Position numbers and translations under genes: made by a program. Shown here one piece after another: positions 23,210 to 32,011 of a DNA stretch of 42,570 nt (positions are counted from its first letter, which is position 1; each line of letters starts with the position of its first letter). Below the pieces are notes generated by a model, which saw nothing but the letters and a program-made list of their open reading frames with translations, made no database searches and was not told where the DNA came from. The DNA is from Dysgonomonas sp. 216. Its GTDB lineage: Bacteria > Bacteroidota > Bacteroidia > Bacteroidales > Dysgonomonadaceae. The stretch spans positions 1 to 42,570 of the forward strand of contig NZ_QVMM01000023.1 of the NCBI RefSeq assembly GCF_010501065.1, given 5' to 3'.

Positions 23210-25981
23210 ATGAAAAAAAGTTACTTTTTAATGACTTTGCTGATGATTTTCGCATCAGTAGTCGTAAGTAAGGCCCAATCCTATGACCTAAAGGATTTAA
23301 CAATGGATCAATTTGTATCGGGTGGTACCGATGAGTGGAGTTTTGAACGTCATGATGTCAATTCTGACGTTTATTCGTCGTTTACAACATGTGACGAAAA
23401 CAGTACTGCTGTAAACTTTTATGACCAATACATTACCGAACGTTTCAATTTGTATCCAATTATGAATCGTCCGGCAAGTGGTACTCAGTATGAGCAAAAA
23501 AGAACTGCCTGGTATGCTGCTGTAAACGAATTTGTTTATGTAGCACACGAGTACGCCGATGATGTTACAATAGGCGACAATATTGTTTATGGAACAAATT
23601 ATCCTGATACACTGAAGGGATATGAAGTATATGCAGACTCGAAAGGAGTTAGTGCTGCTATTACTTTTACTGTTCCTGAAACAGGATATTACAAAGTAGA
23701 CATGAAAGTAATCCGCATGGACCTGTGGAGCAAAATTGGCCCAATGAAAGTTTATCAGTATTTCCGTTATGAAGGCGAAGGACCAGGATACCCAATGGGA
23801 CAAGACTTTGACTATGGTATTGGACAGGGTATTGACCTTGTACAACCCGAAAATTTAGAACTTTATAATAAATATGTTGCACTTATTCCTGAATTTCCAC
23901 AAGTAGTTAATGGCGGTGGACAGCCTTTGCGTGGATTACCTACAGGTAGCACTACTGAATATTTTTATTTTTACGCTAAAGAGGGCGACAAACTGTCGTT
24001 TGAAACAGATGCACGCAGTACTAACAACGGAGAAAATACTCCACGTGGAGCTTATGCCCGTACTAAATGGTCGAATCTTGTTGTAGAAAAAACTGATGAG
24101 GCTACAGCAAAAGCCAACGCCTCTAAATTTGTTAGCCCTTATGACGAAAATCCAACTCTTTTAGCTGAACTGCAAGACAAAATGGCAGAAGCGGAATCTG
24201 TTATCAACGACTTTGAGTATTCACAAGCTTCGCGCGATGCATTAGAAGCTTATTATATGCTTATAGACAGCCGTTTAACTGCCGGTGCTATTAAATCGAT
24301 GGAAATCCCTTCAGTGATTAAAGAGTTTGATAAAATAATTGCTGTTTGTCGCGCATCAACTGTTGGCTTAAAAGTAAGATATTTATTCGACGATGTTACA
24401 GATAATATTGTCCCTGACGTTTCTGGAACAGGAAATGATGGTAAATTAAATAAAGCAACTATTAAGGCTTTAGGCGACGGCAAATTCAATGTTCTGGAAC
24501 TTGGAACCGAAAACGGTTATTTAGACATGGGCGCAACTGTTGGCGATGCATTCTGCACTACAGGCGATTATACAATTTCGACTTACTATCGTATCGACGC
24601 AAATGCCGATATTTCGGGTAACGGAAGAATGTTGTTTACATTCTCTTCTCTTGAAGCAAATGCATCAACAGCCGGAGAATATGTTTTCTATCGTGTACCG
24701 GGACAAAAATATAGCATGGCATCTGCTGGATGGAGTACTGAGAAAACGTTAAATAGAAATGCAGATCCTATAAAAGGAGAATGGCAACACTTAGTTATCC
24801 AACAAACAGGTGAAACTTGTACAATTTATGTAAATGGTGTTGAAGTTATAACAGGTGAGTTAACTAAACCATCTTTAAATTTCACTGCGCCTACTGCTTA
24901 CAACTGGATTGGACGCCCACCTTTCGGAGGTGACAGATATCTGCAACAAACAATGGTTTACGATTTCCGTGTTTACAATTACGCTTTCCCGGTTAATACA
25001 GACAGTATAACAACATGGACTGAAACAGTTTTGGCATTAGACAATGCAACTAACTTTGGTACAGATGGAGATTACACCGAATTGGAAGATCTAATTAAAA
25101 AATATGCAGCGATTGCAGATGCAGCGGTAGCAGGTGAAGCTACAGGTGAATATCCTCAAGAAGCTATAGATGCGTTTAAAGCCAGTATAGCAGCAGCAGA
25201 CGAACTTGCTAATACTGACAATGTATCTCAGGTTAGACTTGACGTAGAGGTTAAAGCATTAAATACTGCGTACCAAACATTTAGTGTATCAGTTGTGTAC
25301 GAAGCTAATACATTGGACGAAGGCTTATATTACATTACAGTAAATAATTCACTTTATCTTACAAATCCCGGAGCTGAAGCTTTGGCCGATAAACAAACTT
25401 TAACTATTGCAAATGGAGGATTGTCTGCTACAAAAGTTGCAGATAATACACAAGCTTGGAAACTTACTAAAGTTATGGCTCTTGATCCTTTCCGTTATTC
25501 TATTTATAGCGAACTAGATGAAAATGGAGTAAAACGCCATTTAACAGAAACTGCTGTTCTTCAAAGTGCATGGGGTGGTTCAGACAACAATTGGCGTACA
25601 TTTAATATTCTTTATAATGGAACTGGTTATGCAGTTCAGAGTGCAGGAGCAGCAGCAAGCAAAGGAGACTGGACTTATGATGCTACTAAAGAAAGTTTAG
25701 CCTTTGGTGCTAAAATTCCATTTATATTCAACTTTATACCTTTTACTGGTGATGGTATTGAAAATGGAGTTAACAGCAATGGTGTGAAAATTACTGCCGA
25801 TAACAATGCTATTAAAGTTGTAACCGAAACATCTGCAACAGTAACAGTATATTCAATTTCCGGAGCATTAGTTAAACAAGTTTCGGTATCGGGAGAACAG
25901 ATAATACCTGTACAATCGGGCTTATATATTGTAAAAGTTCAAGGTGAAGAAACTGCTGTAGGAAAAGTGGTAGTTAAATAA
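23210..25981 (+). CDS. Large secreted multidomain protein with LamG and sorting-type C-terminus
   Basis: The 923-residue protein has a signal peptide ending VVVSKAQ. Residues 25-300 form a beta-rich region I do not recognise. A helical FIVAR-like segment follows (about 310-380), then a LamG/concanavalin-like domain (385-595, VRYLFDDVT to YDFRVYNYAFP), a second FIVAR-like helical segment (605-693) and a ricin-like module (704-848) starting EGLYYITVNNSLYLTN. The last 70 residues (VTVYSISGALVKQVSVSG to GKVVVK) resemble a T9SS type-A sorting domain. No catalytic motif is seen, so it is most likely a glycan-binding or accessory surface protein. It is 8 nt upstream of the lyase-like gene and surely co-transcribed. 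Confidence 0.85.
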   Translation: MKKSYFLMTLLMIFASVVVSKAQSYDLKDLTMDQFVSGGTDEWSFERHDVNSDVYSSFTTCDENSTAVNFYDQYITERFNLYPIMNRPASGTQYEQKRTAWYAAVNEFVYVAHEYADDVTIGDNIVYGTNYPDTLKGYEVYADSKGVSAAITFTVPETGYYKVDMKVIRMDLWSKIGPMKVYQYFRYEGEGPGYPMGQDFDYGIGQGIDLVQPENLELYNKYVALIPEFPQVVNGGGQPLRGLPTGSTTEYFYFYAKEGDKLSFETDARSTNNGENTPRGAYARTKWSNLVVEKTDEATAKANASKFVSPYDENPTLLAELQDKMAEAESVINDFEYSQASRDALEAYYMLIDSRLTAGAIKSMEIPSVIKEFDKIIAVCRASTVGLKVRYLFDDVTDNIVPDVSGTGNDGKLNKATIKALGDGKFNVLELGTENGYLDMGATVGDAFCTTGDYTISTYYRIDANADISGNGRMLFTFSSLEANASTAGEYVFYRVPGQKYSMASAGWSTEKTLNRNADPIKGEWQHLVIQQTGETCTIYVNGVEVITGELTKPSLNFTAPTAYNWIGRPPFGGDRYLQQTMVYDFRVYNYAFPVNTDSITTWTETVLALDNATNFGTDGDYTELEDLIKKYAAIADAAVAGEATGEYPQEAIDAFKASIAAADELANTDNVSQVRLDVEVKALNTAYQTFSVSVVYEANTLDEGLYYITVNNSLYLTNPGAEALADKQTLTIANGGLSATKVADNTQAWKLTKVMALDPFRYSIYSELDENGVKRHLTETAVLQSAWGGSDNNWRTFNILYNGTGYAVQSAGAAASKGDWTYDATKESLAFGAKIPFIFNFIPFTGDGIENGVNSNGVKITADNNAIKVVTETSATVTVYSISGALVKQVSVSGEQIIPVQSGLYIVKVQGEETAVGKVVVK

Positions 25982-25989
25982 ACTATAGA

Positions 25990-28900
25990 ATGAGAAGAAT
26001 CTTAATAAATTTATTTGTATTGGGTGCGTTATTAGTAGCGCACCCATACATTTCCTTAGGCCAAACCTTCATTCATCCCGGAGGTTTAGTTACTCAGGAA
26101 GACATTGACAGGACGCAATTTCTGCTTAATCTGGAAAAAGACCCTACAATAATTGCAGCCTACAACAAGTTGAAAGCAAACGGACATGCATCCTTCAATT
26201 ATAGCCCTAATGCCACAGCTTATATTCAGCGAGGATTAAGTGGCGATAATTATGGCAATGCAATGAATCAGGTAGCTGCCGCTTACCAAAATGCGCTGAT
26301 GTGGCGTATTAGCGGAGATACGCGTCATGCCGATTGTGCTGTTCGTATTCTTAATGCATGGGCAAGAACCTGTAAAGCAATCACAGGAAATACAAATGCC
26401 TCATTAGCATCGGGTATCTATGGCTATGAATTTGCTCAAGCCGGAGAGCTTTTACGTGGTTATTCGGGTTGGGAAGAAGCCGATTTCAAAGCTTACCAAG
26501 ATTGGATGCGTAATTTATGGTATCCTCGGGTTATGTATTTTCTTGAAAATCGGCATGGCACTATACCTAATCACTATTGGGCAAACTGGGGGCTATGTAA
26601 TACATTGGCATTGATAAGCATTGGTATTTTATGCGATGATGTTTCGATTTACAACCAAGGACTTTCGTTCTATAAGGATGACAAAATAGGGACTTTTACC
26701 GACCAATTGGAGGCCGACGAAAAAGTTCATGGACGTGGATATAACGAGTTTTTAGGTAATAATGTTGTATGGATGCACCCTGATCCTCGTGGCCCTTTCG
26801 GCTTTTTAGGGCAGATGCAGGAAAGTGGACGCGACCAAGGACATACACTTATGGAGACGGGGTTGAGTGTCGATATATGTCAAACCGCATGGAATCAGGG
26901 CGACGATTTATATGCATATATGAACAATCGGATTGCTGCCGGAATCGAATATGTTGCACTTACCAATACTCTGGAAACTGATGAGCAAGTTGCCGATTCA
27001 GTACCTTTTATTACTTATGTAAAATACTCTGCCGAAGCTGGAGAAAAAACAGTGATGGGTATAGGAGGTCGCGGTGCTGGTCGTCCTTTTTGGGATCGTG
27101 TTATCGCTCATTACGAAGGGGAGAAAGGTATTTCGATGACTTACTCGCGTAAAATGAGAGATAAAATGGGTGTTGATGGTGGTGGTGGCGACTACGGAGG
27201 CAATAGCGGAGGATTTGACCACCTTGGTTTTTCTACTATAACCAACTACCGTCCTAAAACAATGTATCCTATGCCGGGACGTTTACCTGTGACTCTTGGA
27301 ACAAAAATTATTTATGGAAGCCAAACTATTAATGATAACCGCATTAATAAAGTAGAAAAAGGTAGTTCTATAACGTTGAGTCCATCTTTACCTGATGGAG
27401 CTGACACAGGAGGAACATGGAAATGGGAAACCGGAGAAACTACCCGCGAACTTACATTTAATGTTCAAAAAAGCGGGATCTATCGTGTAACTTACACATC
27501 GCCTAACGGAGTAAGAAGCCGTCAGGCATTTAACATAGCAGTTTGGGGAGATTGTACACCCGAACCGTTGATACCAAGTATAACTGTAGGTGACGATGTT
27601 TATCAGGATACAATAATCAAGGTTCTGCCTTTCCAAAAATTTACGCTGAGTATCGGTACCAGAGATTATAACCGTGGTTCTGCCAAATGGGATGTAGGTG
27701 CTACCGGATTTAGCTTACCTGTAAATAATGGGGTTTCAAAAGATTCGGTGTTTACAGTAGTGCATTATAATGATGGTGGATATAAAACAACTGTTAATTT
27801 TCATGTAAAAATGAGATATGTAACGCCTACTATCTCGGTAGATGGAGGTGATGCACAAACAACAAATCGTGTTTTAGTCGAAACTGGTCAATTTGCTGAA
27901 CTAAAGCCAAAAACCGGCACAGGCTATGATTGGGGTACTTATCGTTGGAGTACAGGCCATACGTCGAAAAATCTCGTTGTTTTGAATATACAAAAATCGC
28001 AGCACCTTCAGGTTTATTATACTTTAACCAATACAAGTGGTGTTACAACTATCGACACGTTGGATTTTTACGTTTCGGTAAAGAAAGATTTTTTTCAGAT
28101 GCCAAACGGAGACTATTATATTCAGAGTGCATCGGACGGATTATACCTGACCAATCATAATGCAACAGCAACAACAAAAGAAAAACCTTTATTTAACGAC
28201 AAAAACGAAACCGACACAGATTCCCAAATATGGACAATAAGTAAAGAAACAGCATCGAATGCCGATGGACGTTTTAAGATTGTTTCAAAAAAAGATGGGA
28301 ACTATGTGAATGAAAAAGGCGATTTCGGGACTAATCCGTATTATCCCGAATGGAATACTTATACGTTTTATGCATTGGATGGCGAAAACCTTTATGCAAT
28401 ACAAAATGGAGGAAAGTCAGGTACTAAATACTGGCAAACTTCGACAGCAGGTATTTCGCAAGGTGCAGACGTACAGGATGGCTATCCTTTTCTTATAACA
28501 CCTACTGTTCCTTGGGCTGAAGAGCCTTCTGTGCCGGGAACAAATGTTCTTTCTTATATTACTCCGGCATACTCGGTCAATGGCGGAGCCTCTAAATACG
28601 GAAGCGAAATCACAATTGAGGCGGGTAAGAATTTAAGGTTAAGGCCTATTGTTGTACAAGGAATGAGCGGAGGCACTTGGCTTTGGAGCGATAACAGCAC
28701 AAACCGTCAGATTGAATTGAACAATATTCAAAGTGGAGGTACTTATTCTGTTGAGTATACTTACCCTGAGGCTGATACAACCTTCGTTTTTTCATTAACA
28801 TATACTGTAAAAATAGACGATACATCAATTTCAGATATAACAAGCGGCAATAGAGTAGCTGTATATCCTAATCCTGTTCAGGATTACCTGATTGTTAATA

Positions 28901-29085
28901 TCGCTGAAACGTCAAGTAATGATACCCAATTTACATTGTATAGCCTTGATGGTCGAGCATTAAAAACCAGATCATGCCAAGCCGGCGAAAACAAAATTAA
29001 TATGTCTGGTATGTTCAAAGGTTTATACATAGGTGTGTTAAGCTCTAACGGTAAAAACGAAACGTTTAAAATTATTAAAGACTAA
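25990..29085 (+). CDS. Secreted alginate-lyase-superfamily protein, candidate polysaccharide lyase
   Basis: The 1031-residue protein has a signal peptide (about 1-25). An (alpha/alpha)-toroid catalytic region (about 30-430) of the alginate-lyase superfamily (PF05426-like) carries PNHYWANWG (N194, H195) and ESGRDQGHT (R281, H285), plausible catalytic residues. Three Ig-like beta domains follow (about 430-700), then a ricin-like module (704-837, GDYYIQSASDGLYLTN), a fourth Ig-like domain (855-945), and a T9SS type-A sorting domain with YPNP at 959-962. It should cleave a uronate-containing polysaccharide by beta-elimination at the cell surface; PL38-like or a new family are possible. The substrate is unknown. 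It is the second gene of a two-gene operon. Confidence 0.82.
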   Translation: MRRILINLFVLGALLVAHPYISLGQTFIHPGGLVTQEDIDRTQFLLNLEKDPTIIAAYNKLKANGHASFNYSPNATAYIQRGLSGDNYGNAMNQVAAAYQNALMWRISGDTRHADCAVRILNAWARTCKAITGNTNASLASGIYGYEFAQAGELLRGYSGWEEADFKAYQDWMRNLWYPRVMYFLENRHGTIPNHYWANWGLCNTLALISIGILCDDVSIYNQGLSFYKDDKIGTFTDQLEADEKVHGRGYNEFLGNNVVWMHPDPRGPFGFLGQMQESGRDQGHTLMETGLSVDICQTAWNQGDDLYAYMNNRIAAGIEYVALTNTLETDEQVADSVPFITYVKYSAEAGEKTVMGIGGRGAGRPFWDRVIAHYEGEKGISMTYSRKMRDKMGVDGGGGDYGGNSGGFDHLGFSTITNYRPKTMYPMPGRLPVTLGTKIIYGSQTINDNRINKVEKGSSITLSPSLPDGADTGGTWKWETGETTRELTFNVQKSGIYRVTYTSPNGVRSRQAFNIAVWGDCTPEPLIPSITVGDDVYQDTIIKVLPFQKFTLSIGTRDYNRGSAKWDVGATGFSLPVNNGVSKDSVFTVVHYNDGGYKTTVNFHVKMRYVTPTISVDGGDAQTTNRVLVETGQFAELKPKTGTGYDWGTYRWSTGHTSKNLVVLNIQKSQHLQVYYTLTNTSGVTTIDTLDFYVSVKKDFFQMPNGDYYIQSASDGLYLTNHNATATTKEKPLFNDKNETDTDSQIWTISKETASNADGRFKIVSKKDGNYVNEKGDFGTNPYYPEWNTYTFYALDGENLYAIQNGGKSGTKYWQTSTAGISQGADVQDGYPFLITPTVPWAEEPSVPGTNVLSYITPAYSVNGGASKYGSEITIEAGKNLRLRPIVVQGMSGGTWLWSDNSTNRQIELNNIQSGGTYSVEYTYPEADTTFVFSLTYTVKIDDTSISDITSGNRVAVYPNPVQDYLIVNIAETSSNDTQFTLYSLDGRALKTRSCQAGENKINMSGMFKGLYIGVLSSNGKNETFKIIKD

Positions 29086-29143
29086 TTTAGGTTTTACCAA
29101 CCGGATAATATTCGGTTATTCTCTATAAACCATTACATATATT

Positions 29144-29180
29144 GGGAATTGCTTATTTAAAATAACGATTCCCTATTTTA
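29144..29180 (+). terminator. Terminator of the secreted lyase operon
   Basis: GGGAATTG (29144-29151) pairs with CGATTCCC (29166-29173) with one G-T pair, followed by TATTTTATT. It lies 59 nt after the stop. A weaker hairpin occurs at 29099-29117. Confidence 0.6.
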
Positions 29181-29204
29181 TTATATACCTTTAGGTTATA
29201 TTTG

Positions 29205-29436
29205 GTATATGAAATACATTCGACTCAGCAATAAAAAGTAAGCTTCTTGCATAATTTTTTGTAGATTCTTCACAAAAAATTATATGTTTTATAATATGGT
29301 TTTTTATTTTGCAATCTGAGAATAATAGTCTTTCTTTGTATCAGATAACCTAAAACAATCTTTTTACCTTAAAGACTAATACCTAAGTTAACTCAATAAA
29401 TGGAGATTTTTCATGAAAATCTCCATTTATTCTTTT
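29205..29436 (+). ncRNA. Candidate small structured RNA
   Basis: A perfect -7 box TATATTTG occurs at 29197-29204. Downstream are a 12-bp perfect hairpin (29251-29262 with 29272-29283), a 7-bp long-range pair AGTCTTT/AAAGACT (29327-29333, 29371-29377) and a 13-bp perfect terminator hairpin AAATGGAGATTTT/AAAATCTCCATTT (29398-29410, 29416-29428) followed by a T-run. No protein frame fills it and no known RNA family is recognised. Structure is seen; that it is a gene is inference. Confidence 0.4.
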
Positions 29437-29604
29437 TAAGGTGTACATTGTACAATTAAAGAATCTCAGGGAATACCATAAACATGACGTTCGATATACC
29501 AACGTTTCCATAGGGCTTAGCATTGCTAAACCTTTTTTATAATTTTCCATTCATTGTGTTTAATCGATAATTCTGATTATTTTTAAACAAAAATCACAGA
29601 AAGT
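29437..29604. other. Leader of the GH43-like lipoprotein gene
   Basis: AT-rich DNA with a short inverted repeat TTAGC-ATT-GCTAA (29517-29529) followed by CCTTTTTTAT. No clear TAnnTTTG box precedes the start at 29605. Confidence 0.4.
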
Positions 29605-30606
29605 ATGAAGAAAACATTTTTGCTCCTTTTGGTTTGCCTCGTCATTTGTGCTTGTTCGAACCAGTCAGCTAATAAGAACCTAACAGAAAAAAAACTGACA
29701 CCTATAGATTCTATCGTGTTAAGTGATCCTGCTATTCTGCCGGACAATAAAACTGGCATGTATTATATGACAGGAACAGGAGGTAAGTTATGGAAAAGTA
29801 AAGATCTGAAACTTTGGGAAGGCCCTTATGATGTGGCACAAACAGATTCTACTTCGTGGATGGGGCCTAAACCTATGATATGGGCAGCCGAATTACACGA
29901 ATATAAAGGTAAATATTACTACTTTGCTACCTTTACCAATAAAAACGTAATAATTGATACGGTAGCAGGAAATGCTATTGAACGCCGAGCCTCGCATATT
30001 TTAGTAAGTGATACGCCCGATGGCCCGTATCTGCCAATGAAGGATGAGACTTATCTGCCTGCCAATATGCCAACACTGGATGGCACATTTTGGATAGACA
30101 GTGATGAAAAACCTTATATGGTATATTGTTACGAATGGTTGCAGAATATGAATGGAACTATCGAAAAGATTGAGTTAAAGCCCGACCTGAGCGGATCGGT
30201 AGGAGAACCGAAACTGATGTTTAAAGCCAGCGATTCGCCATGGAGCAGAGAAAAGAATGAAAAGGGAGAAGATACTTTTAACAAAGTTACCGACGGGCCT
30301 TACTTGTTTAAAACAGGAACAGGACGTTTAGGTATGATCTGGACAAGTTGGATTTATTCTACATATACCCAAGGTATAGCCTATTCCGAAAGCGGAACTC
30401 TTGATGGTCCGTGGATTCACGAGCCCGACCCAATTACACCACCCAATTTTGGGCATGGCATGCTTTTTCGTACTTTCGATGGGAAACTTTTGATGTCGGT
30501 GCATAGTCATAAGGATGTAAACGGACATTATCACCGTATACCTTGTTTATTTGAGGTTGACGATTCGGGCGATAAACTGATTATCGGAAAAAGATATATA
30601 CCTTAA
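29605..30606 (+). CDS. GH43-like lipoprotein
   Basis: The 333-residue lipoprotein (lipobox ICAC, Cys17) is a predicted five-bladed beta-propeller of the GH43/GH-F type. Candidate catalytic residues are Asp41 in LSDPAIL (base) and Asp159 in TLDGTFW (pKa modulator). The general-acid position reads VTDGPYLF with Asp230 where most GH43 enzymes have Glu. Blade motifs such as YYMTGTGGKLWKSKDLKLWEG (quoted as LWKSKDLKLWEG) support the fold. It is likely an outer-membrane or periplasmic exo-acting enzyme on an arabinose-, xylose- or galactose-containing glycan. It is monocistronic, closed by a strong terminator. Confidence 0.83.
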   Translation: MKKTFLLLLVCLVICACSNQSANKNLTEKKLTPIDSIVLSDPAILPDNKTGMYYMTGTGGKLWKSKDLKLWEGPYDVAQTDSTSWMGPKPMIWAAELHEYKGKYYYFATFTNKNVIIDTVAGNAIERRASHILVSDTPDGPYLPMKDETYLPANMPTLDGTFWIDSDEKPYMVYCYEWLQNMNGTIEKIELKPDLSGSVGEPKLMFKASDSPWSREKNEKGEDTFNKVTDGPYLFKTGTGRLGMIWTSWIYSTYTQGIAYSESGTLDGPWIHEPDPITPPNFGHGMLFRTFDGKLLMSVHSHKDVNGHYHRIPCLFEVDDSGDKLIIGKRYIP

Positions 30607-30640
30607 CTATTGGGTATAATCTAAAAATATATTGACTATT

Positions 30641-30677
30641 AATAGGCTATTCTTCATATCGAGAATAGCCTATTTTA
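30641..30677 (+). terminator. Terminator of the GH43-like gene
   Basis: Perfect 12-bp arms AATAGGCTATTC (30641-30652) and GAATAGCCTATT (30663-30674), followed by TTAC. It starts 34 nt after the stop. Confidence 0.8.
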
Positions 30678-30746
30678 CAATTTGCTGGTTATCGGCAATT
30701 AAACCCGCAGGTAATAAACAACATTGCACAAAAGCAAGATTTTGTA

Positions 30747-30775
30747 TTGATTTGAAAGCTTATTTGTTAAATTTG
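30747..30775 (+). promoter_or_regulatory. Promoter upstream of the LD-carboxypeptidase gene
   Basis: TTG (30747-30749) and an exact -7 box TAAATTTG (30768-30775) are separated by 18 bp. A second, weaker box TATCTTCG (30862-30869) is nearer to the start. A three-codon ORF (ATG GCA TGA, 30892-30900) overlaps the real start codon at 30897. Confidence 0.5.
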
Positions 30776-30896
30776 CAGCAGATGGTACAATACGATATTT
30801 TAAAACTAAGATTTTAAAAGAAAATTATTTTCCAAGGGTTCACTTTGAACCGGTTTTGTTATATCTTCGGGAAACAGCAATACGAAAAAAAATGGC

Positions 30897-31955
30897 ATGA
30901 ATAAAAGAAGCGTCTTAATCTGTATAATCGGGCTTATATTGGTGCTCTCTAATGTGGGCATACTGCTAGGCCAAAACATAACAAGTAGAACAACATGTAC
31001 CGTAAAACCTGAAAGGTTACGTTCGGGCGATAAAATAGGTTTGGTTGCATCGGCTTCGTTTATAACCGAGAAAGATCTACAAACATCGGTCGAAAAAATA
31101 AGGCAACTCGGGTTTATACCTGTTTATTCGGACAAAATACATGGAAAATATGGCTATTTTAGTGGTACAGACGAACAACGGGCTGCCGATTTTAACGATA
31201 TGGTAAAGAATCCCGACATAAAAGGGATAATATTTGCAGGTGGCGGATATGGTTGTACCCGCATTCTCGATTTGGTGGACTACAATATGATAAAGAAAAA
31301 TCCTAAAGTAATAATGGGATTTAGCGATAATACAGCCCTTATTAATGCTATAAATAAGAAAACGGGCTTGGTTACGTTTCATGGACCAATTGCCAGAACA
31401 ATACATAAGGGATATAACCAGGAACATTTCGAAAACATAATAGTCAGCCCGATAGATAAGTATGTGATTGAAAGCTCTGCCGAAGATTTGCTAAAGTCGG
31501 CAAACAATAAAACTCTCGACAGGTATACCATTACTGCAGGTAAAGCGCAGGGAGAGTTAGTTGGCGGAAATCTCACATTAATATGCTCCATGATAGGAAC
31601 TCCATATCAGATTGACATGAAGGGTAAAATTGTGATGATTGAAGATATTAACGAAGAGCCCTACCGGATTGATAGAATGTTGACGCAGCTGATAGCAAGT
31701 GGCGAACTGACAAAGGCTGCAGGAATTGTATTCGGTATTTGTAGAGGGTGCGACAAATCGGATAAAACAAAAACACTTAACTCGTTTACCCTAAGGCAAG
31801 TGATTGAGGACAGGATAAAACCACTAAACATCCCTGCAGTATACGGATTATCGTTTGGGCATAATATTAATAACTTTACTTTCCCTATTGGGCTAAAAGC
31901 CCGTTTTGATGCCAACAACATGACTATCCAGCTATTCGAAAAAGCTGTGGAGTAG
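30897..31955 (+). CDS. LD-carboxypeptidase (peptidase S66)
   Basis: The 352-residue exported protein has an N-terminal hydrophobic signal (ICIIGLILVLSNVGILLG). Family S66 removes the terminal D-alanine from muramoyl tetrapeptides during peptidoglycan recycling. The serine-protease-like triad is complete: Ser143 in GFSDNTAL, Glu249 in VMIEDINEEPYRIDR, and His322 in GLSFGHNINN. LdcA of E. coli is cytoplasmic; this one is probably periplasmic, as in many Bacteroidetes. It converges with the AlkD-like gene at 32012 with no strong terminator between. Confidence 0.93.
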   Translation: MNKRSVLICIIGLILVLSNVGILLGQNITSRTTCTVKPERLRSGDKIGLVASASFITEKDLQTSVEKIRQLGFIPVYSDKIHGKYGYFSGTDEQRAADFNDMVKNPDIKGIIFAGGGYGCTRILDLVDYNMIKKNPKVIMGFSDNTALINAINKKTGLVTFHGPIARTIHKGYNQEHFENIIVSPIDKYVIESSAEDLLKSANNKTLDRYTITAGKAQGELVGGNLTLICSMIGTPYQIDMKGKIVMIEDINEEPYRIDRMLTQLIASGELTKAAGIVFGICRGCDKSDKTKTLNSFTLRQVIEDRIKPLNIPAVYGLSFGHNINNFTFPIGLKARFDANNMTIQLFEKAVE

Positions 31956-32011
31956 ATAGTAACAGAAAAATGAGGCAAGGAAAAACCTCTAAGTTGAATG
32001 GCTAGATAATA

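Noticed and set aside
23297..23845. 182-codon minus-strand frame inside the LamG protein gene
   Set aside because: It is antisense to a clear secreted protein and shows no coding features of its own.
30897..31955. S66 peptidase as a microcin-immunity (MccF) protein
   Set aside because: MccF belongs to the same family, but no microcin genes are nearby and the exported N-terminus fits a cell-wall carboxypeptidase better.
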